Source of the DNA: Membranipora membranacea
Lineage: Eukaryota; Bryozoa; Gymnolaemata; Cheilostomatida; Membraniporidae
Length of the DNA: 64,000 nucleotides
Reading direction: 5' to 3'
Assembly (NCBI GenBank): GCA_914767715.1
Contig: OU612066.1
Coordinates: 21,612,283-21,676,282, forward strand
Each line of letters begins with the position of its first letter. Position 1 is the first letter of the stretch. Positions 11,992-24,664 of this stretch are shown piece after piece. The notes below the pieces were generated by a model. That model did not search any database. It was not told the origin of the DNA and saw only the letters and a program-made list of their open reading frames with translations. Position numbers and translations under genes: made by a program.

Positions 11992-13790
11992 TTATAAAGA
12001 AATTAAAACAGGGTATGCTAGCTAAAGATATAAAAAGCACTCTGAGTTGTTTCCGTCGGTGGATGTTAGTAAATTTGAGTTCAAGAAGTAATAGACATGA
12101 TAGTCAGCGAAGTCCCACCAATAAACACAAACAGTTTGATCTATACTTGTAAAGTTTTAGATACTTTACCCACAGCATTTGTCAATAATAACTATTATGG
12201 TCTATTCTATTGTCATTTGCGCTTAGTAAGGGTTTGTGAAATATAATATCAACCAAATGTTGCTTTAATGTATATATTACAAATCTAAAAATAAATGTTG
12301 AACAAAACAGTCGTTCCACTCCTGAAGGAAATGCAATGAGGAAGATACCTTGAGGTAAAGCTTAGATCAGGGTTGATAGTGGGGCTATTTATGGAAGCTT
12401 ACATGGAACTTTTACAAAGCATTTCCTATTTCAAAGAGCTTTCTTAGTATTTACCTAGAATTTGGTCACATGTTAGTTCATGGGCGATATTTTGATCAGC
12501 ATGGATAACGGTGTTTGGGTGTAATATTCAACAATGATGTTCGATTTTCATAATATGTTTCTCCTACATTGATGGCCTACCCTGCAAAATTTTGCAAAAG
12601 TCTGTAGAAAAAATGTTGTGATGTACAAACCTTCAGCAGTTGAGATAAATATTGCCCATTAGTTCAGCTAATGATTAAAATATCATGTTCTCTCAGTTAA
12701 TCATTTAATCATTTGATGCTAGCTAACATTTACTCATCCTCTTAACTTTCTGTCCAGCTAGCCAAAATGTAGTGAAGGCCACCTCATAACATTGATTGGT
12801 CATTTGAGCACTTGTTGTAAATAGTCATGTCCTCTTTCATGTAATGTGCGTGACAAGTGAGCAAGATAACATTAAGTGGGAAATTGAGGGTTGAAATGTT
12901 CCATATTGAGAAGGAACACTGTTCAAATTAGGCCACGTCAGCATCTTACTTCCAGTTGGGCAGAATTCCTCTGCACATGAATATGAAACACCTTAATCAA
13001 TTCGGATCCAAAATGCCTTTTGATGGCAGCTCCAAGGGGGAAGGGCAATGCCAAATGCTGGCTTAGTGGATATGAGTTGATCTATGAAACAAACATTTAA
13101 TTTTATGTCAAACAATATAAGTTTGCTAGATGGCACATGGCCTGCTCGCGATCCGGCAATTTTTCATGTCACTTTACATTGGCACCTCTACCTTGAGTAT
13201 TGCGAAACACCTGGTTGCATAATTTGCAATGAGTTAATATAGGCATCATCATAGTCAATGTAAGAGTTTTGAGATGTTATGGTATGTCGTGTTTGGTTTA
13301 GCATCTGTTTAAAAAAAATTAGGTCAAATTGCAAATTTGTCGCAAAAAAAACTCCAAATAAAGTAAGTTTTATTTGGCTGATCTTGCCTGCCCCTCCATT
13401 ATTCATCGCAAATTTGTATGGTTCCTCAGCTTCATATTTTTATAATTGGAGTTTCAAAGTAATGAACTTTTTTTTTCAATCTTTTTTTATGCCTTACTCT
13501 TGGCAGAAAAATAACAAGAGTGAGATGTCCAAGCTATTGCGAGCTTTTAATTTGTTAAATTTACTAGAAATACTTCACGAATAAATGCCCCAAAACTACA
13601 GGGGAATAGATAACAGACCCTCATTTTGTGAAAGGTAAACTTGGCAACTGAGTTATATTAGATGAACGGTTGAATGGGTTTTCCAGTATAGGTTTTGGGT
13701 CGTCGATAATTGACATGGGCATGAACCTAGAAAATCACAGCCTTGTCATGACGGCTAGAATCGTTGTAGAGTTGCATGCATGATATATAT
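11992..13790. other. No gene recognised
   Basis: This is AT-rich intergenic sequence with scattered short ORFs that lack family motifs, splice structure or paralogs in the window. It contains a short CTCTCAGTTAATCATTTAATC stretch and poly-T tracts near 13468 but nothing that can be named. Confidence 0.4.
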
Positions 13791-13804
13791 ATAGTGCCTA
13801 GTTA

Positions 13805-14635
13805 GTCATACAACTTTTAGTTGTATGACTCTTGTTTTAGTTGAGTTTATTATTATTATTCGTCTCGCAACACTTTTTGTAGCTTCTATAAGTCAAGAAC
13901 TACCAGACAGAATTTTCTGTTACTTGGTCACAACATAGCTCCATATGTTTAGATGAGAAATTGCAAAATGAAATTTTAAAATGTTATGTAATACTTGCTA
14001 ATTACACTAATTAGTGAAGGAGTTTTTGCCTTTTTTAACGTTTTTACCCAATTTCATTCGGCTATATGTCAAGAACTACTTGGCAGAATTCGATGATACA
14101 TGGTCACAACATAGTCCCATATGTCAAGATGAGAAATTGCAAAACGAAATTTTGAAATATTATGTAATATTTGCTAAGTACACTAATTAGTGGAGGATGT
14201 TTTTTCGATTTTCTTGTGGTGATATTTTGAGAACAAATCATGCGATTGAGTTGAAACTTAGGATATAGAGGTTATGGCCTATACCAAATCTTATGACATC
14301 GTCAATTTTAATGTCACATGACCCGATATACAAAATGGCCGCCAAAAACAGGAAGTGGCTGCCGATTAACAGTTCTTAACATGCGATTGAGTTAAAACTT
14401 GGGATTTGGGGGTTGTGACTTATACCGAATCTTATGACATCATCAATTTCAACGTCACATGACCCGATATCCAAAATGGCCGCCAAAAACAGGAAGTGGC
14501 TGCCGATTAACAATTCTTATCATGCGATTGAGTTAAAACTTGGGATTTGGGGGTTATGACATGTGCCGGATCTGATGACATCGTCGAACTTGATGTAACA
14601 TGACCTTGAAAATCAATATGGTCGGTTGTATGACT
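13805..14635. repeat. Composite repeat element with two families of internal tandem copies
   Basis: The block starts with AGTCATACAAC and ends with GTTGTATGACT, an inverted pair. Inside are two copies of a unit of about 174 bp (13891 and 14066), each with GTCAAGAACTAC and GAGAAATTGCAAAA. They are followed by three copies of a unit of about 141 bp (14238, 14381 and 14521) with ATGCGATTGAGTT and, in the first two, AAAATGGCCGCCAAAAACAG. The 5' end also forms a small hairpin (13805-13831). No transposase is visible, so it is best described as a non-autonomous repeat of unknown class. Confidence 0.6.
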
Positions 14636-14785
14636 TCATATTTGCTCGCAAATATTATTACCGTTTCTAGTTATAATTGCTATACACTTTTATCAAGAAT
14701 TATTTGCTTTAGTCGTTTCTTTGCTTTCATTTAACCTATTCCTATTGGTATTTTATTACATAAATTAGGATATCATCTTTCTATA

Positions 14786-15110
14786 GTTAGCCAGCTTAGC
14801 TTAGCGGTAAGCGCATCTGTTTGACCAGCTGGTTGTGGTTTCCAATCTCATCAGGTACCCAAAGCGGTTTCGACTTTGAATGATCACATAGTCCCTTCAG
14901 GACTCAAAATAAATAATGAAGGTCACCTGTATGAACATAAAACACCGTGCAATGCAGATAAAATAACCCCATCTGTATGGTATGGCTCTATGCAGGAGGA
15001 CGATGTCACAAACCAGTGCAGCTCCGGCCTTGAAGTACTATGCTTAATGCTGGGTCAAAGCAGCCAGTGGTTGAACATTGGGACTAGTGACTTGGAAACC
15101 TAGTGAAGTT
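14786..15110 (+). mobile_element. Probable tRNA-derived SINE
   Basis: The head resembles a tRNA with an A-box-like TTAGCTTAGCGGTAAGCGC and, about 35 bases on, a degenerate B box (GGTTTCCAATC). A non-tRNA body follows. The acceptor stem does not pair well, so a functional tRNA is unlikely. The 3' end is not defined. Confidence 0.4.
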
Positions 15111-16960
15111 TTTGTCTGAATAGACAGACAGCCATTATAGTCACAGTGATAATTTGTGAAGGTGACTTTAAATGATGTGGTAATACCAAGGAGAAACAGG
15201 TAGCAGTAGTAAGACATTTTTTAACTGATCCAAGTCTAATATCATCTGAACTTTATAGATAGACTGATAGATATAGTTGGGAAGATTAAAAGTAAGAGTA
15301 ATCGCTGATTCAGTGAACAAGTGAATATTCAGATCAAGATCAATTTTCTTTAATCTTGTATATATATAATACATAGCTAGTTGTATAATCGTGAATGTTC
15401 ATTATTGAGCTAAATCAAGGCTTGGGTAATACTGTGAAAATGTGACCTTGAGGTGTGTTCTGAAAATCTAAAAAATATGTTCAAGCTTTGATATACATAA
15501 CAGTGTCATTTCTTAAAGAAATCATACAAGGAAACAATTTTCTTATCATGCTTTGATTAGTAGTTGGAAGAGGCTATTTATGGAGCAAGACACAAAAGCA
15601 TATCCGATATCGGCGAGAATCTCAATGCAATGGATATTATACCTCTTCCCTGAAGATGTCAATTTTTTGTGCCAAATAAGGTTAAAGGAAATGCCTTCAC
15701 AATCCTGTTCAGTCTTGCAAAGTCCTCATTTAGTTTTTTGGCCACATCTGTTACCAGGGAAATTAATACACTGTTAATGTTTGTTCTTCAGATTAGCTCT
15801 TTGGTTGGAAAAGAACAGACTGCTAGTCTGCGCATTCCTGTAATGCAAGATCGGTTTTCATTAGCATATTGACTATATCATGAACCATGAGGTTGTATCT
15901 CCAATGTTCCACAATTAGGCAAGCTAAACCTACCCTCCTAACCAAAGTTCTATGTAAGATAAACTGATATACAGTATTGATAACCATGGCCAATAACAGT
16001 AAACACGATTTACTAGCTGATAGAAATCTCACAGTAGTTCTAACAAACCCATAAAAGCTAATTCCTATAAGGATTTATTTTATGTTTGAAGTTCAGAGAC
16101 GAAGATTGTTTTCCTGTTATCTTGATGTTTTGTAATTCTTTTCTAGGAAACCCAACGCATTACCAGGGCTGCCAAATGTTTTTTGTGGAGATTTTTGTTG
16201 GAATAGCGATGGCTTGGCCGTTCATAAGCATGGAGACCCCAAAATTGATTGCTGTCTAACTGTTTTGTTATTTACGACATACTTGGCCAACATAGACAAA
16301 AGGCCAAGGCAGGTTTGTTCGTGGGCAAAACGGAGTCAAATCAAAACAACATAGATTGAAAGCATGAATATGACTAGGTATCGAATCGAATTGAATCGAA
16401 TGGGGATAATTAAAATCGGTTCAAACCTCAAAAAATAGTAGATAACCATGCTTTTTGAAAAACGTAGAAATGGAAAAAGAATAGATCTACTCTTAAAAGA
16501 GAAGAATTGGCCCTGCTCATTACTATGCTGCTCTTAGATAAACAAGAAACGAAAGGGATGTGGCGCAGAGTAAGGCCTACAGCTCCCATGCAAAAAAGAC
16601 TACAGACTTGATGACTATATTTTATGTCGCGATCTTCCCGAACTCAGCAGTCAAACACAATCAGCTACAATTGTCAATATTTTTACTACCAATGTTGAAT
16701 GTGAGCGACCACAATTGTCAAACTTTCAATCGCAAACATGCAATTTGATCCATGTCGCCTACAGATGTGTATCAAGAATTCAGAGTTTATTCCCAAAAAG
16801 GTTACCTCGTTTGTAGTTTAAACTTTTCATATCTGTGGTTGATCAAATTGTAATAATTGTGGTAGTTATCGTCACGACAGTTCTGTCAACAAAAACTGAC
16901 CATCAATTCTGACGTACCTCATAAGAAATCAGTAATCACATCGCGAATCATTGATATAAT
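15111..16960. other. No gene recognised
   Basis: Several short ORFs are present (for example 15553-15777 and 15823-16032) but none shows a domain, consistent splice sites or a paralog. There is a local GAATCGAATTGAATCGAA repeat at about 16382. Confidence 0.35.
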
Positions 16961-17076
16961 TCATCATTGTGCAATGCTCCATTCCCCCAAGCTACCTGTG
17001 ACTTAGGACAACCAACCAAAATGCTCAGATATATTTATATCCAACCAATCATATGTTGCGTGGTTTGGTGTACACC

Positions 17077-17085
17077 TATAAATAG
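17077..17085 (+). promoter_or_regulatory. TATA box of the C-type lectin gene
   Basis: TATAAATAG lies 91 bases before the lectin ATG, with a CCAAT motif about 30 bases further upstream (near 17044). That spacing would place transcription start near 17110 and give a short 5' UTR. Inferred from sequence only. Confidence 0.5.
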
Positions 17086-17167
17086 AGTTGCCTCGGCATT
17101 TGTTTCTCAGTTTCCATGCAACATAGGTATTAGTTTATTGAATACATTACAAGTTGCTATAGGCATC

Positions 17168-18216
17168 ATGAGGCCAGGCAGCGTGCTTGCAGTTTTGATA
17201 GCAGCGGGTTAGAATAGATGCAAATTGTTTCTTTTGCAATTCAAAATTGAAAAGTTTTCCGTAGTTGAACACAGATATCATGTTCGAAATCCATGTCCTT
17301 TATAAAAAACATTTTCAGCCATGTCTTTCATATGTCTGTCCACATACCATGTATATATTATTTCCCTGTAGATGCAAACTACAACTCTATACAGTCCATT
17401 TATTTGTGGCTTTTATTTTGCAGTGGCAGCATCAGGGGCAAATGGCTGCAGCAACGGTTGGGTAAAATCGCCAGCCACAGGCAGATGTTATAAATTTGTT
17501 GTTGATAGAAGCGTCAATTGGGGAGAGGCAGAGGGCCTGTGCAGTATCTATGGTGGAAGACTGGCTACTCTACGTACTTCTGATGACTTGGTCTTTGTCA
17601 ATGGTTACAGAGTAACGTACTATGGTGAGTTTATCTAAAAATGCTTTGTAATAATGTCTATGTATGACATTGTCCCAACTTGTCAACTTGTGTATCTTGT
17701 GAGATCTTCTGCTCAGCAACCATAGAGTCCCAATCGTACCTTGGAGGTCTCACCAGCAGAAAGATACTGTTTAACTTGCAAACTTTGTGTAGTATGATGT
17801 ATTGTTGTCACAATCTAATCGTAATATTGGTTGCACAAGCTCCCTTCACCAATATGGATGCACTCAGATACACAATTTAAAGACAGCCATCTAATCTGAA
17901 GAAGGGGCAGCCTACAATAAGATACCCTACATTTTGGTTTCTGTTATTCTTAAGTTCTGAATACTGCTTTTCTCTAGGTTTCAAAGGTGACTTCTGGCTG
18001 GGAGGAAGGAAGATTGGTGGACAATGGTATTGGAAAACTAGCCCTCCAGCACAAAGAATTGCCTCGAACCTAATGCTATGGGAACCCAGTCAGCCAGACA
18101 ACTGTTGTGGCGGTGCATATTGTCTTCAAATGATTGCAAGATCGGATGGAAAAGTGAGATGGGATGATACTTTATGTAGCACTCATAAGCACTTCATCTG
18201 CGAGAAGGAAACCTAA
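17168..18216 (+). CDS. Secreted single-domain C-type lectin, 3 exons, 159 aa
   Basis: Exons 17168-17207, 17424-17624 and 17978-18216 join in frame (480 bases). All introns have GT-AG ends in phase 1. Exon 1 encodes a short hydrophobic signal peptide (MRPGSVLAVLIAA). The rest is one C-type lectin domain. It opens with GCSNGWVKSPATGRCYKF, then WGEAEGLCSIYGGRLATL. Next come a FWLGGRK segment and W-PSQPDNC with the QPD triplet, which in this family usually goes with galactose-type calcium-dependent binding. The domain ends with WDDTLC and HFICEKE. The conserved cysteines and WIGL/WND-like positions are kept, so the domain should fold and be secreted. Such small lectins often act in recognition of microbes or self surfaces. 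The ligand is inferred only from QPD. No frameshift or stop is seen. Confidence 0.9.
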
Positions 18217-20750
18217 AATATGGGCATTCACCATCGGTTACTGATTACATTTCCGAGTAAACGGCTTCATTATTACAAAAAAATTACACAATGTTTAAAA
18301 TTCATTAAAAAAACTATTCGAAAACCAACATTCTTATTTCATTCAATTCCCTGCTCAAGGTTATATTAAAGGAAAACGCAACATACTCGCAGTATGTTTT
18401 CATGAAATACAGAGTTTTTTACACCTAAAGAACTCATTTTTTCTTGAGCAATGTGACAAGGATCAGTTATTTAATAACACAGTACTGTGTTATAACTGGT
18501 AAAATTTACTAGCTTTAATCTGGCCTCAGAGCCTCATACTTTGTAGTTATCTTATATTACCTTAAGCATTATCCTGTACCACGGCGCACCTCATAGCGAG
18601 TTTATGCAAATTTACTTTTCTCGTCAGTTCGCGGGTTTTACTCATCCTTTTCAATCTAGACAACTGAAGTGACAAGTCGTCTTTTCACAATTCCCACCCT
18701 CTTGCCCTAAAATACTGCCTTATGTTACTATATTTCTCAGCGTGTGAAAGGTGACTTGGGTGCATGTGTGGTTGGTGCTAAATTTTCTGCCTTTTCTAAA
18801 GGATCGAGGCCGAATTTCCTCCTATAAAGTTCTTGCCCTGCCCATGCTGTTCTCCAGCAACTTAAATGTTTATTTCTAACTTATTGGGGGTTAACCAGGA
18901 AATGGCGTATTAGTCGCCCCTCTCCTATAGGGGAACCCCCAGCTATCCTGTTAATCATCTTATCCCTTGTTCTGAATTAATCGGAAACGTGCTTCATGAC
19001 ATCACAGTTAAAGTACTGACATCTGGTTGATTTCTTGATGGTCAGAATGTGAAAGCTGCTATGTTGGTATATTATGCTATGCTACAGAGGAATAAGTGCT
19101 TTTAGAGGTGTATGTGCTCGAACGAACAACTTGATTGTTGGCAACAATAGTTTCTTCAATTGTTGTTATTATTTATGAAAAGAAAGCCCTGATCAATGAG
19201 CGTAGACATAGACATACATCGTAGTCTATAGTATGATGTGCTATAGTAAATGTGCTGCCATTAGAGTTTCCAATGATCACCATTGTCTAAAAGCTCAAAT
19301 TTATAGTAATATATACAAGCAGGACACAATTCATTGGAATAGAGTTAACATGACAAAAATATAAACGTATTTGCACTTACATGACTGGTTTGGCTGGAAA
19401 TCAATTTAATCCAGGAGAAAAGTTTATATTCGGCAGAAAAATTGCCACAGAGGATGCTGCCTCATTGGCATGGCTGTATCCTCAACACTGACAAAAAATT
19501 GTCATTATCATGAGTTGTGCCCAAAATAATACAAAAGGAACGCTGTGGTGCATTTCAGCTTGTTAAAGCTATATATTGTTAATGATAGGTTATGATGGTG
19601 AATCTAAATGTGTGTTAAAGTCTTATTTTACATGGTTATTGTCATTGCATCAATATTTAATAATAATACAAAAAAAAACCCTGGCATTAAACGTCCTAAA
19701 ACAGGTAGGAATCGAGGTTCTTTTTCGATTGCTCCGGTTTGTCTTTTGATTAAGAATTCAGAGTCGTTTGCCTGTAACAGTCTTTTGAGATTTTCTCTCA
19801 AGGATTTGGTTTGGAGGACTGGACGTATTAGTTAAACTCAAAATGTATCTCCTTCGATAATGGAACTATTTTTTGACATTTCATGCCGCAATGCTATGCA
19901 ATGAGCCTGGGGAGTGAAGTGAGAAAATTAGGCCTTATATGTACATTGTGAGGGCGTTTTTCATTTCTAGTGTAATTTATCTTCATGGTTTGGACATATC
20001 AACAGGTATGTTTCAAGAATTTTACTTATTATCATTTAATTTGCAAGAACAATAGCAAAGTATTTTTTTAGTATGTGAATTAATCTGTGACTCGTTTACG
20101 GTCACCACGAGCTGGATGATCTCATCCAAGCGCACAAATATATAATCTGGCCACACCTAGGCCTGTCGGTGACAGGTCCCGTAATGTCCGCCTCGAATCA
20201 ACCGGTAGATGAATCTGGGTGATCAGCATTCCCTCCATTAGAGTGAGCCTGGTGAGCTGAAGTACAGCAGGACCTAATTCTATGTTGTTATGATATGAAG
20301 CTGCTGGATATTTGTCACTATGTGACTGGTATTTATGGTGATGGATATTTCAAATTTACCTCTTCCTGGTCTGTTTTTATGTCACTAACTAATTAGAGAT
20401 GTTCATGAGCTCATCTAGTTTTAGATGTGAAGATGATAAGGTGAACAGTTCATTGAATCCTTTCCCAGTATTGAGATATAATTGAGCTGATGTCAACAAG
20501 AGTTGTCTCCTTCTCTCTTGTAAGAAGACAATCTTGTTTGAGCAAAATTGAGCTGATATTTATAACGGTAATAAAGTTTAAATGATTATTTGAACAATGA
20601 ATTCTTGGCCTTGTAAATAATATATATTATCAAAATTTAATTCAAGTATAATTGTATTATCATTGTCTGAGCAAAGCATACCTTAGCTGATCTAGTTCAA
20701 ATATCGCTACCATTACTACTGTCTTATCACCAATTGATAACGCTTGCAGG
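18217..20750. other. No gene recognised
   Basis: Intergenic sequence with short ORFs and no family motif. A weak hairpin-family match (AGTTGTCTCC, with AAGAAGACAA on the far side) lies at about 20501-20530. Confidence 0.35.
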
Positions 20751-21786
20751 TTAATATCAATCAACCGAATGCAGAGAAACTGGGTGTTAGAGATTTTAAC
20801 TGCAACATAGATAACCGCGCTTGCAGTTTTGCTTCGCTTATTTGTCAGGCTATTAAGATGAGGCCGTTTAGCTTATTACACAGCAGTCTGCAGTCACAAC
20901 TTGAACAAGGAAGTTAGTAACAAGCAGTGGAGATTTAGATAGAGCAACACACAGAGAGTTAACAGGACATAACCATTGAAAATATCAGGTCAGTAGGATG
21001 TACAATCAAGGCATTAGGTACTCTAACTCTCTCTGACTCTTTATATAAGGGTGTCGAACTTCTAATCCCTTTTTTTCAGTTTTGTATCACAACTTACTCT
21101 GGTTAGGGATTAGGGTCGCTAACAGAGGTTTTTTTATGGCGAGATATGTGTAACTTCATTGAGACATTGATATGAAGGTTATTGCATTCTATTGGTAACA
21201 ATACTGTGATCTCTATTACTGCAGGCTCTGCGATGATACATTAATCTTACATTTCGGAATGCTTAACTTGAAGACTCCCTCGTACTATTATACACATGTC
21301 TTGCTTGCTCACAGCGGACCCCTTCCACTTTAATTCATTGTTTGGGGAAAGAAAGTGGGATATAATAGAGTGTCCTCATTTTTGTTCTCATTCCCTGACC
21401 CACTTTAGAATCACTTGTCAGTGTGATAAAAACATACCCCAGCTAATATAAATTCCTTTGAGTCCATATCAGCCCTTTCATTGAATGCGACTGATAAGTA
21501 GTGAGTAATTGAACCCTTACAGGTCGACCTCCATCAATCAATCACATATAATCAGTGTGTTAAAAAATCGAAACTGCCACATGGATTTCCCTCTTGTCAC
21601 AGTTTTGTTTTGCTTATTTGTCAGCCAGTTAACTTATTACACAGCAGTCTACAGTCACAGCTTGAACAAGGAAGTTAGTAACAAGCAGTGGAGATTTAGT
21701 CATAACTACACACAGAGAGGTTACAGGACATAACCATTGAGAATATCAGGTCAGTAGGATGTACAATCAAGGCATTAGGTACTCTG

Positions 21787-22176
21787 AAGCTGCGTTTACA
21801 TTAGGCCGTCTTTTGGCCCAGTCTTGAGTCTGACCGACAAATTACTAAGACGGAGGCTGAGACTGTGTAGTGTGAATAACAAAAACGGTTGACTGACCTT
21901 GTCTGACCAGCTTTTAAGACGGTGTTTGGCAATTCAAGCAGTGCTTGTTTTGCCGTCTCAAGACTGCTCGTCTTAACACAAATCCCTAATTTAGCGATCA
22001 CAATACTGCCCTTTGTTCTATCACTCACATTTATTTTCCCTGAGACTGACATTGGCTAAGCCGGTGCTATGTAAACACATGCCAGTCTCAGACTCTGGCT
22101 CAGACTTGGAGTTAAAGACTGCTCAGTCTCGAGTTGGTGGCCAGCTGACGGAGACGGCCTAATGTAAACGCAGCTT
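21787..22176. mobile_element. MITE, 390 bp, inserted in the second promoter-array unit
   Basis: The ends match as perfect inverted repeats of about 24 bases, beginning AAGCTGCGTTTACATTAGG on the left and ending in its complement on the right. The sequence is missing from the same place in unit 1 (compare near 21005), which shows that it is an insertion. The interior is rich in GAGTCTGAG-type inverted motifs. There is no transposase ORF. The reverse-strand ORF inside is not conserved elsewhere. Confidence 0.8.
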
Positions 22177-23760
22177 AACTCCCTCTGACTCGTTATATAA
22201 GGGTGTCGAACTTCTAATCCCTTTGTTCAGTTGCGACTGATAAGTAGTGAGTAATTGATAACCCTTACAGCTGGTTAACCCCCATCAGTCAATCACATAT
22301 AAACTGTGTGTTAAAAAACCGAAACTGCCACAGGGATTTCCCACTTGTCACAGTTTTGTTTCGCTTATTTGTCAGGCAGTTAACTTATCACACAGCAGTC
22401 GGCAGTCACAGCTTGAACAAGGAAGTCAGTAACAGACAGTGGAGATTTAGTTAAAACTACACAGAGAGGTTACAGGATATAACCATTGAGAATATCAGGT
22501 CAGTAGTATGTACAATCAAGGTGTTAGATACTCTCTCTAACTCTTTTAGGGTGTTGAACATCTAATCGACTTGTTCAGTTTTGTATCACTGCTTACTCTG
22601 GTTAGGGATTCGGGTCGCTAATAGTGGTTTTTTTTTATGGAGAGTAACTACATTGATATGAAGGTTATTGCATTCTATTGTGAACCATACTGTGATCTCT
22701 ATTACTGCTGGCTCTGCGATGATACATTAATCTTACATTTCGAAATGTTAAACTGGAAGACTCCCTCCTATTATACACATGTCTTGCTCACAGCGGACCT
22801 CTTCGGCTTAAATTTAGTTTTTGGGGGAAAGAAAGTGCGATGACCCACTTTAAAATCACTTGTCAGTGTGTTCAAATATACCCCAGCTAATATAAATTCC
22901 TTTGAGTCCATATCAACCCTTTCATTGAATGCGACTGATAAGTAGTGAGTAATTGATAACCCTTAGAGGTTAACCTCCATCAGTCAATCACATATAAACA
23001 GTGTGTGTTAAAAAATTGAAACTGCCACATGGATTTCCCTCTTGTCACAGTTTTGTTTTGATTATTTGTCAGGCAGTTAACTTATTACACAGCAGTTTGC
23101 AGTCACAGCTTGAACAAGGAAGTTAGTAACAAGCAGTGGAGATTTAGTCATAACTACACACAGAGAGGTTACAGGATATTACCATTGAGAATATCAGGTC
23201 AGTAGTATGTACAATCAAGGTGTTAGACACTCTCTCTAACTCTTTTAGGGTGTTGAACATCTAATCGCCTTGTTCAGTTTTGTATCACTGCTTACTCTGG
23301 TTAGGGATTCGGGTCGCTAATAGTGGTTTTTTTTTTATGGAGAGTAACTACATTGATATGAAGGTTATTGCATTCTATTGTGAACCATACTGTGATCTCT
23401 ATTACTGCAGGCTCTGCGATGATACAGTAATCTTACATTTCGAAATGTTAAACTGGAAGACTCCCTCCTATTATACACATGTCTTGCTCACAGCGGACCT
23501 CTTCCGCTTAAATTAAGTGTTTGGGGGAAAGAAAGTGCGATGAACCAGTTTAAAATCACTTGTCAGTGTGTTCAAATATACCCCAGCTAATATAAATTCC
23601 TTTTAGTCCATATCAGCCCTTTTATTGAATAACCCTTACAGGTTAGCCTCCATCAATCAATTACATCTAAACTGTGTGTTAAAAAACCGAAACTGCCACA
23701 GGGATTTCCCACTTGTCACTGTTTTGTTTCGCTTATTTGTCAGGCAGTAAACTTATCACC

Positions 23761-23868
23761 CAGCAGTCGGCAGTCACAGCTTGAACAAGGACGTTAGTAA
23801 CAAGCAGTTGAGATTTAGTTATAACTACACACAGAGAGGTTACAGGATATACCCATTGAGAATATCAG
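23761..23868 (+). promoter_or_regulatory. Putative non-coding leader exon and promoter segment of TRIM copy C (nearest of five)
   Basis: The segment ends in AATATCAG followed by GTCAGTAG, a good splice donor (GT at 23869). The same donor-like end is kept in the other four units (GT at 20989, 21750, 22499 and 23198) and in module D (49191). The TRIM ATG exon in each module is preceded by a splice acceptor (TTTTAG before 24665 and before 49710), so a spliced 5' leader is expected. Which unit is used as first exon is not known. Confidence 0.45.
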
Positions 23869-24664
23869 GTCAGTAGTATGTACAATCAAGGTGTTAGATA
23901 CTCTCTCTAACTCTTTTAGGGTGTTGAACATATAATCGCCTTGTTCAATCTTGTATCACTGCTTAGTCTTATTAGGGATTAGGGTAGCAAATAATGGCAT
24001 TTTATAGTCAACCAACTGAGATCTCAATTATGGAGAGCTCATTGAATTCCATATCTGGAATAGCACCATTAGCTTTCTTTTGCAAAACAAAGGGCTTGCA
24101 AAAATAGCCAGTCCCTAGTAGCAATCTAGAAATGCCCTAATCATCGACACTGTAGGGGTATAATTACTGTTTGCAATTTTGTAAACAAGACAATTTCTCA
24201 GGCTAATTATTCATGCTACTAGGGACAGCCAATCAGATAATAGTCAGATGGGTCCTTGTCATTGAATCTAATTCAGTGGTCCTTGTGTTTAGTGTCCTAA
24301 CCGTATAACGCTATGATACTATTTCCATTCTAAGAGAAGACTCTAATTCAGTGGGAGAGCTATATTACTAGATTTGTAGTCACCCTTCTGTTAATATACA
24401 TACACAGGGCATGCTCACAGCAGGCACTTTGCAAATAAAATTCATTGTTTGGGAGGGGCAGGGAGAAAGAGCGAATTTAAAAGAGTCTCCTCACTTCTGT
24501 GGTAACACTCGGATGTGATTCTCAGTTTGCTATCGATGGCGATGTGCGTCTTCACCTGAGCAAGCAAGCACACCCACATATGGAAAGGCGGGGCCCCCCC
24601 TGATTTTCTTGTTCTAAGTATTGTTATTAGCAATATTATGTCGATAATTTATTCACGCTTTTAG

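Larger units (their letters stand above)
20760..24010 (+). repeat. Array of five imperfect tandem units upstream of TRIM copy C
   Basis: The conserved core CAGCAGT, then GCAGTCACA, then CTTGAACAAGGA occurs at 20882, 21643, 22391, 23091 and 23761, so the spacing is 761, 748, 700 and 670 bases. The second unit appears longer because of a MITE (21787-22176). Every unit also has the segment around GATATGAAGGTTATTGCATTC or a decayed form of it. One further copy of the core lies at 49081, upstream of TRIM copy D. The position before the RING exon in both modules suggests a promoter/leader function. Confidence 0.75.

Noticed and set aside
21801-22052. 83-codon minus-strand frame inside the 390-bp MITE
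   Set aside because: No transposase motif. The frame follows the internal inverted motifs of the element.
22637-23516. 68- and 78-codon frames repeated in two array units
   Set aside because: The frame is not kept in the other units and the upstream poly-T differs. It lies inside a likely non-coding leader region.
20760-24010. CRISPR-like regular repeats
   Set aside because: The units are 670-760 bp, diverged throughout, and have no short repeat/spacer pattern. The host is a eukaryote.
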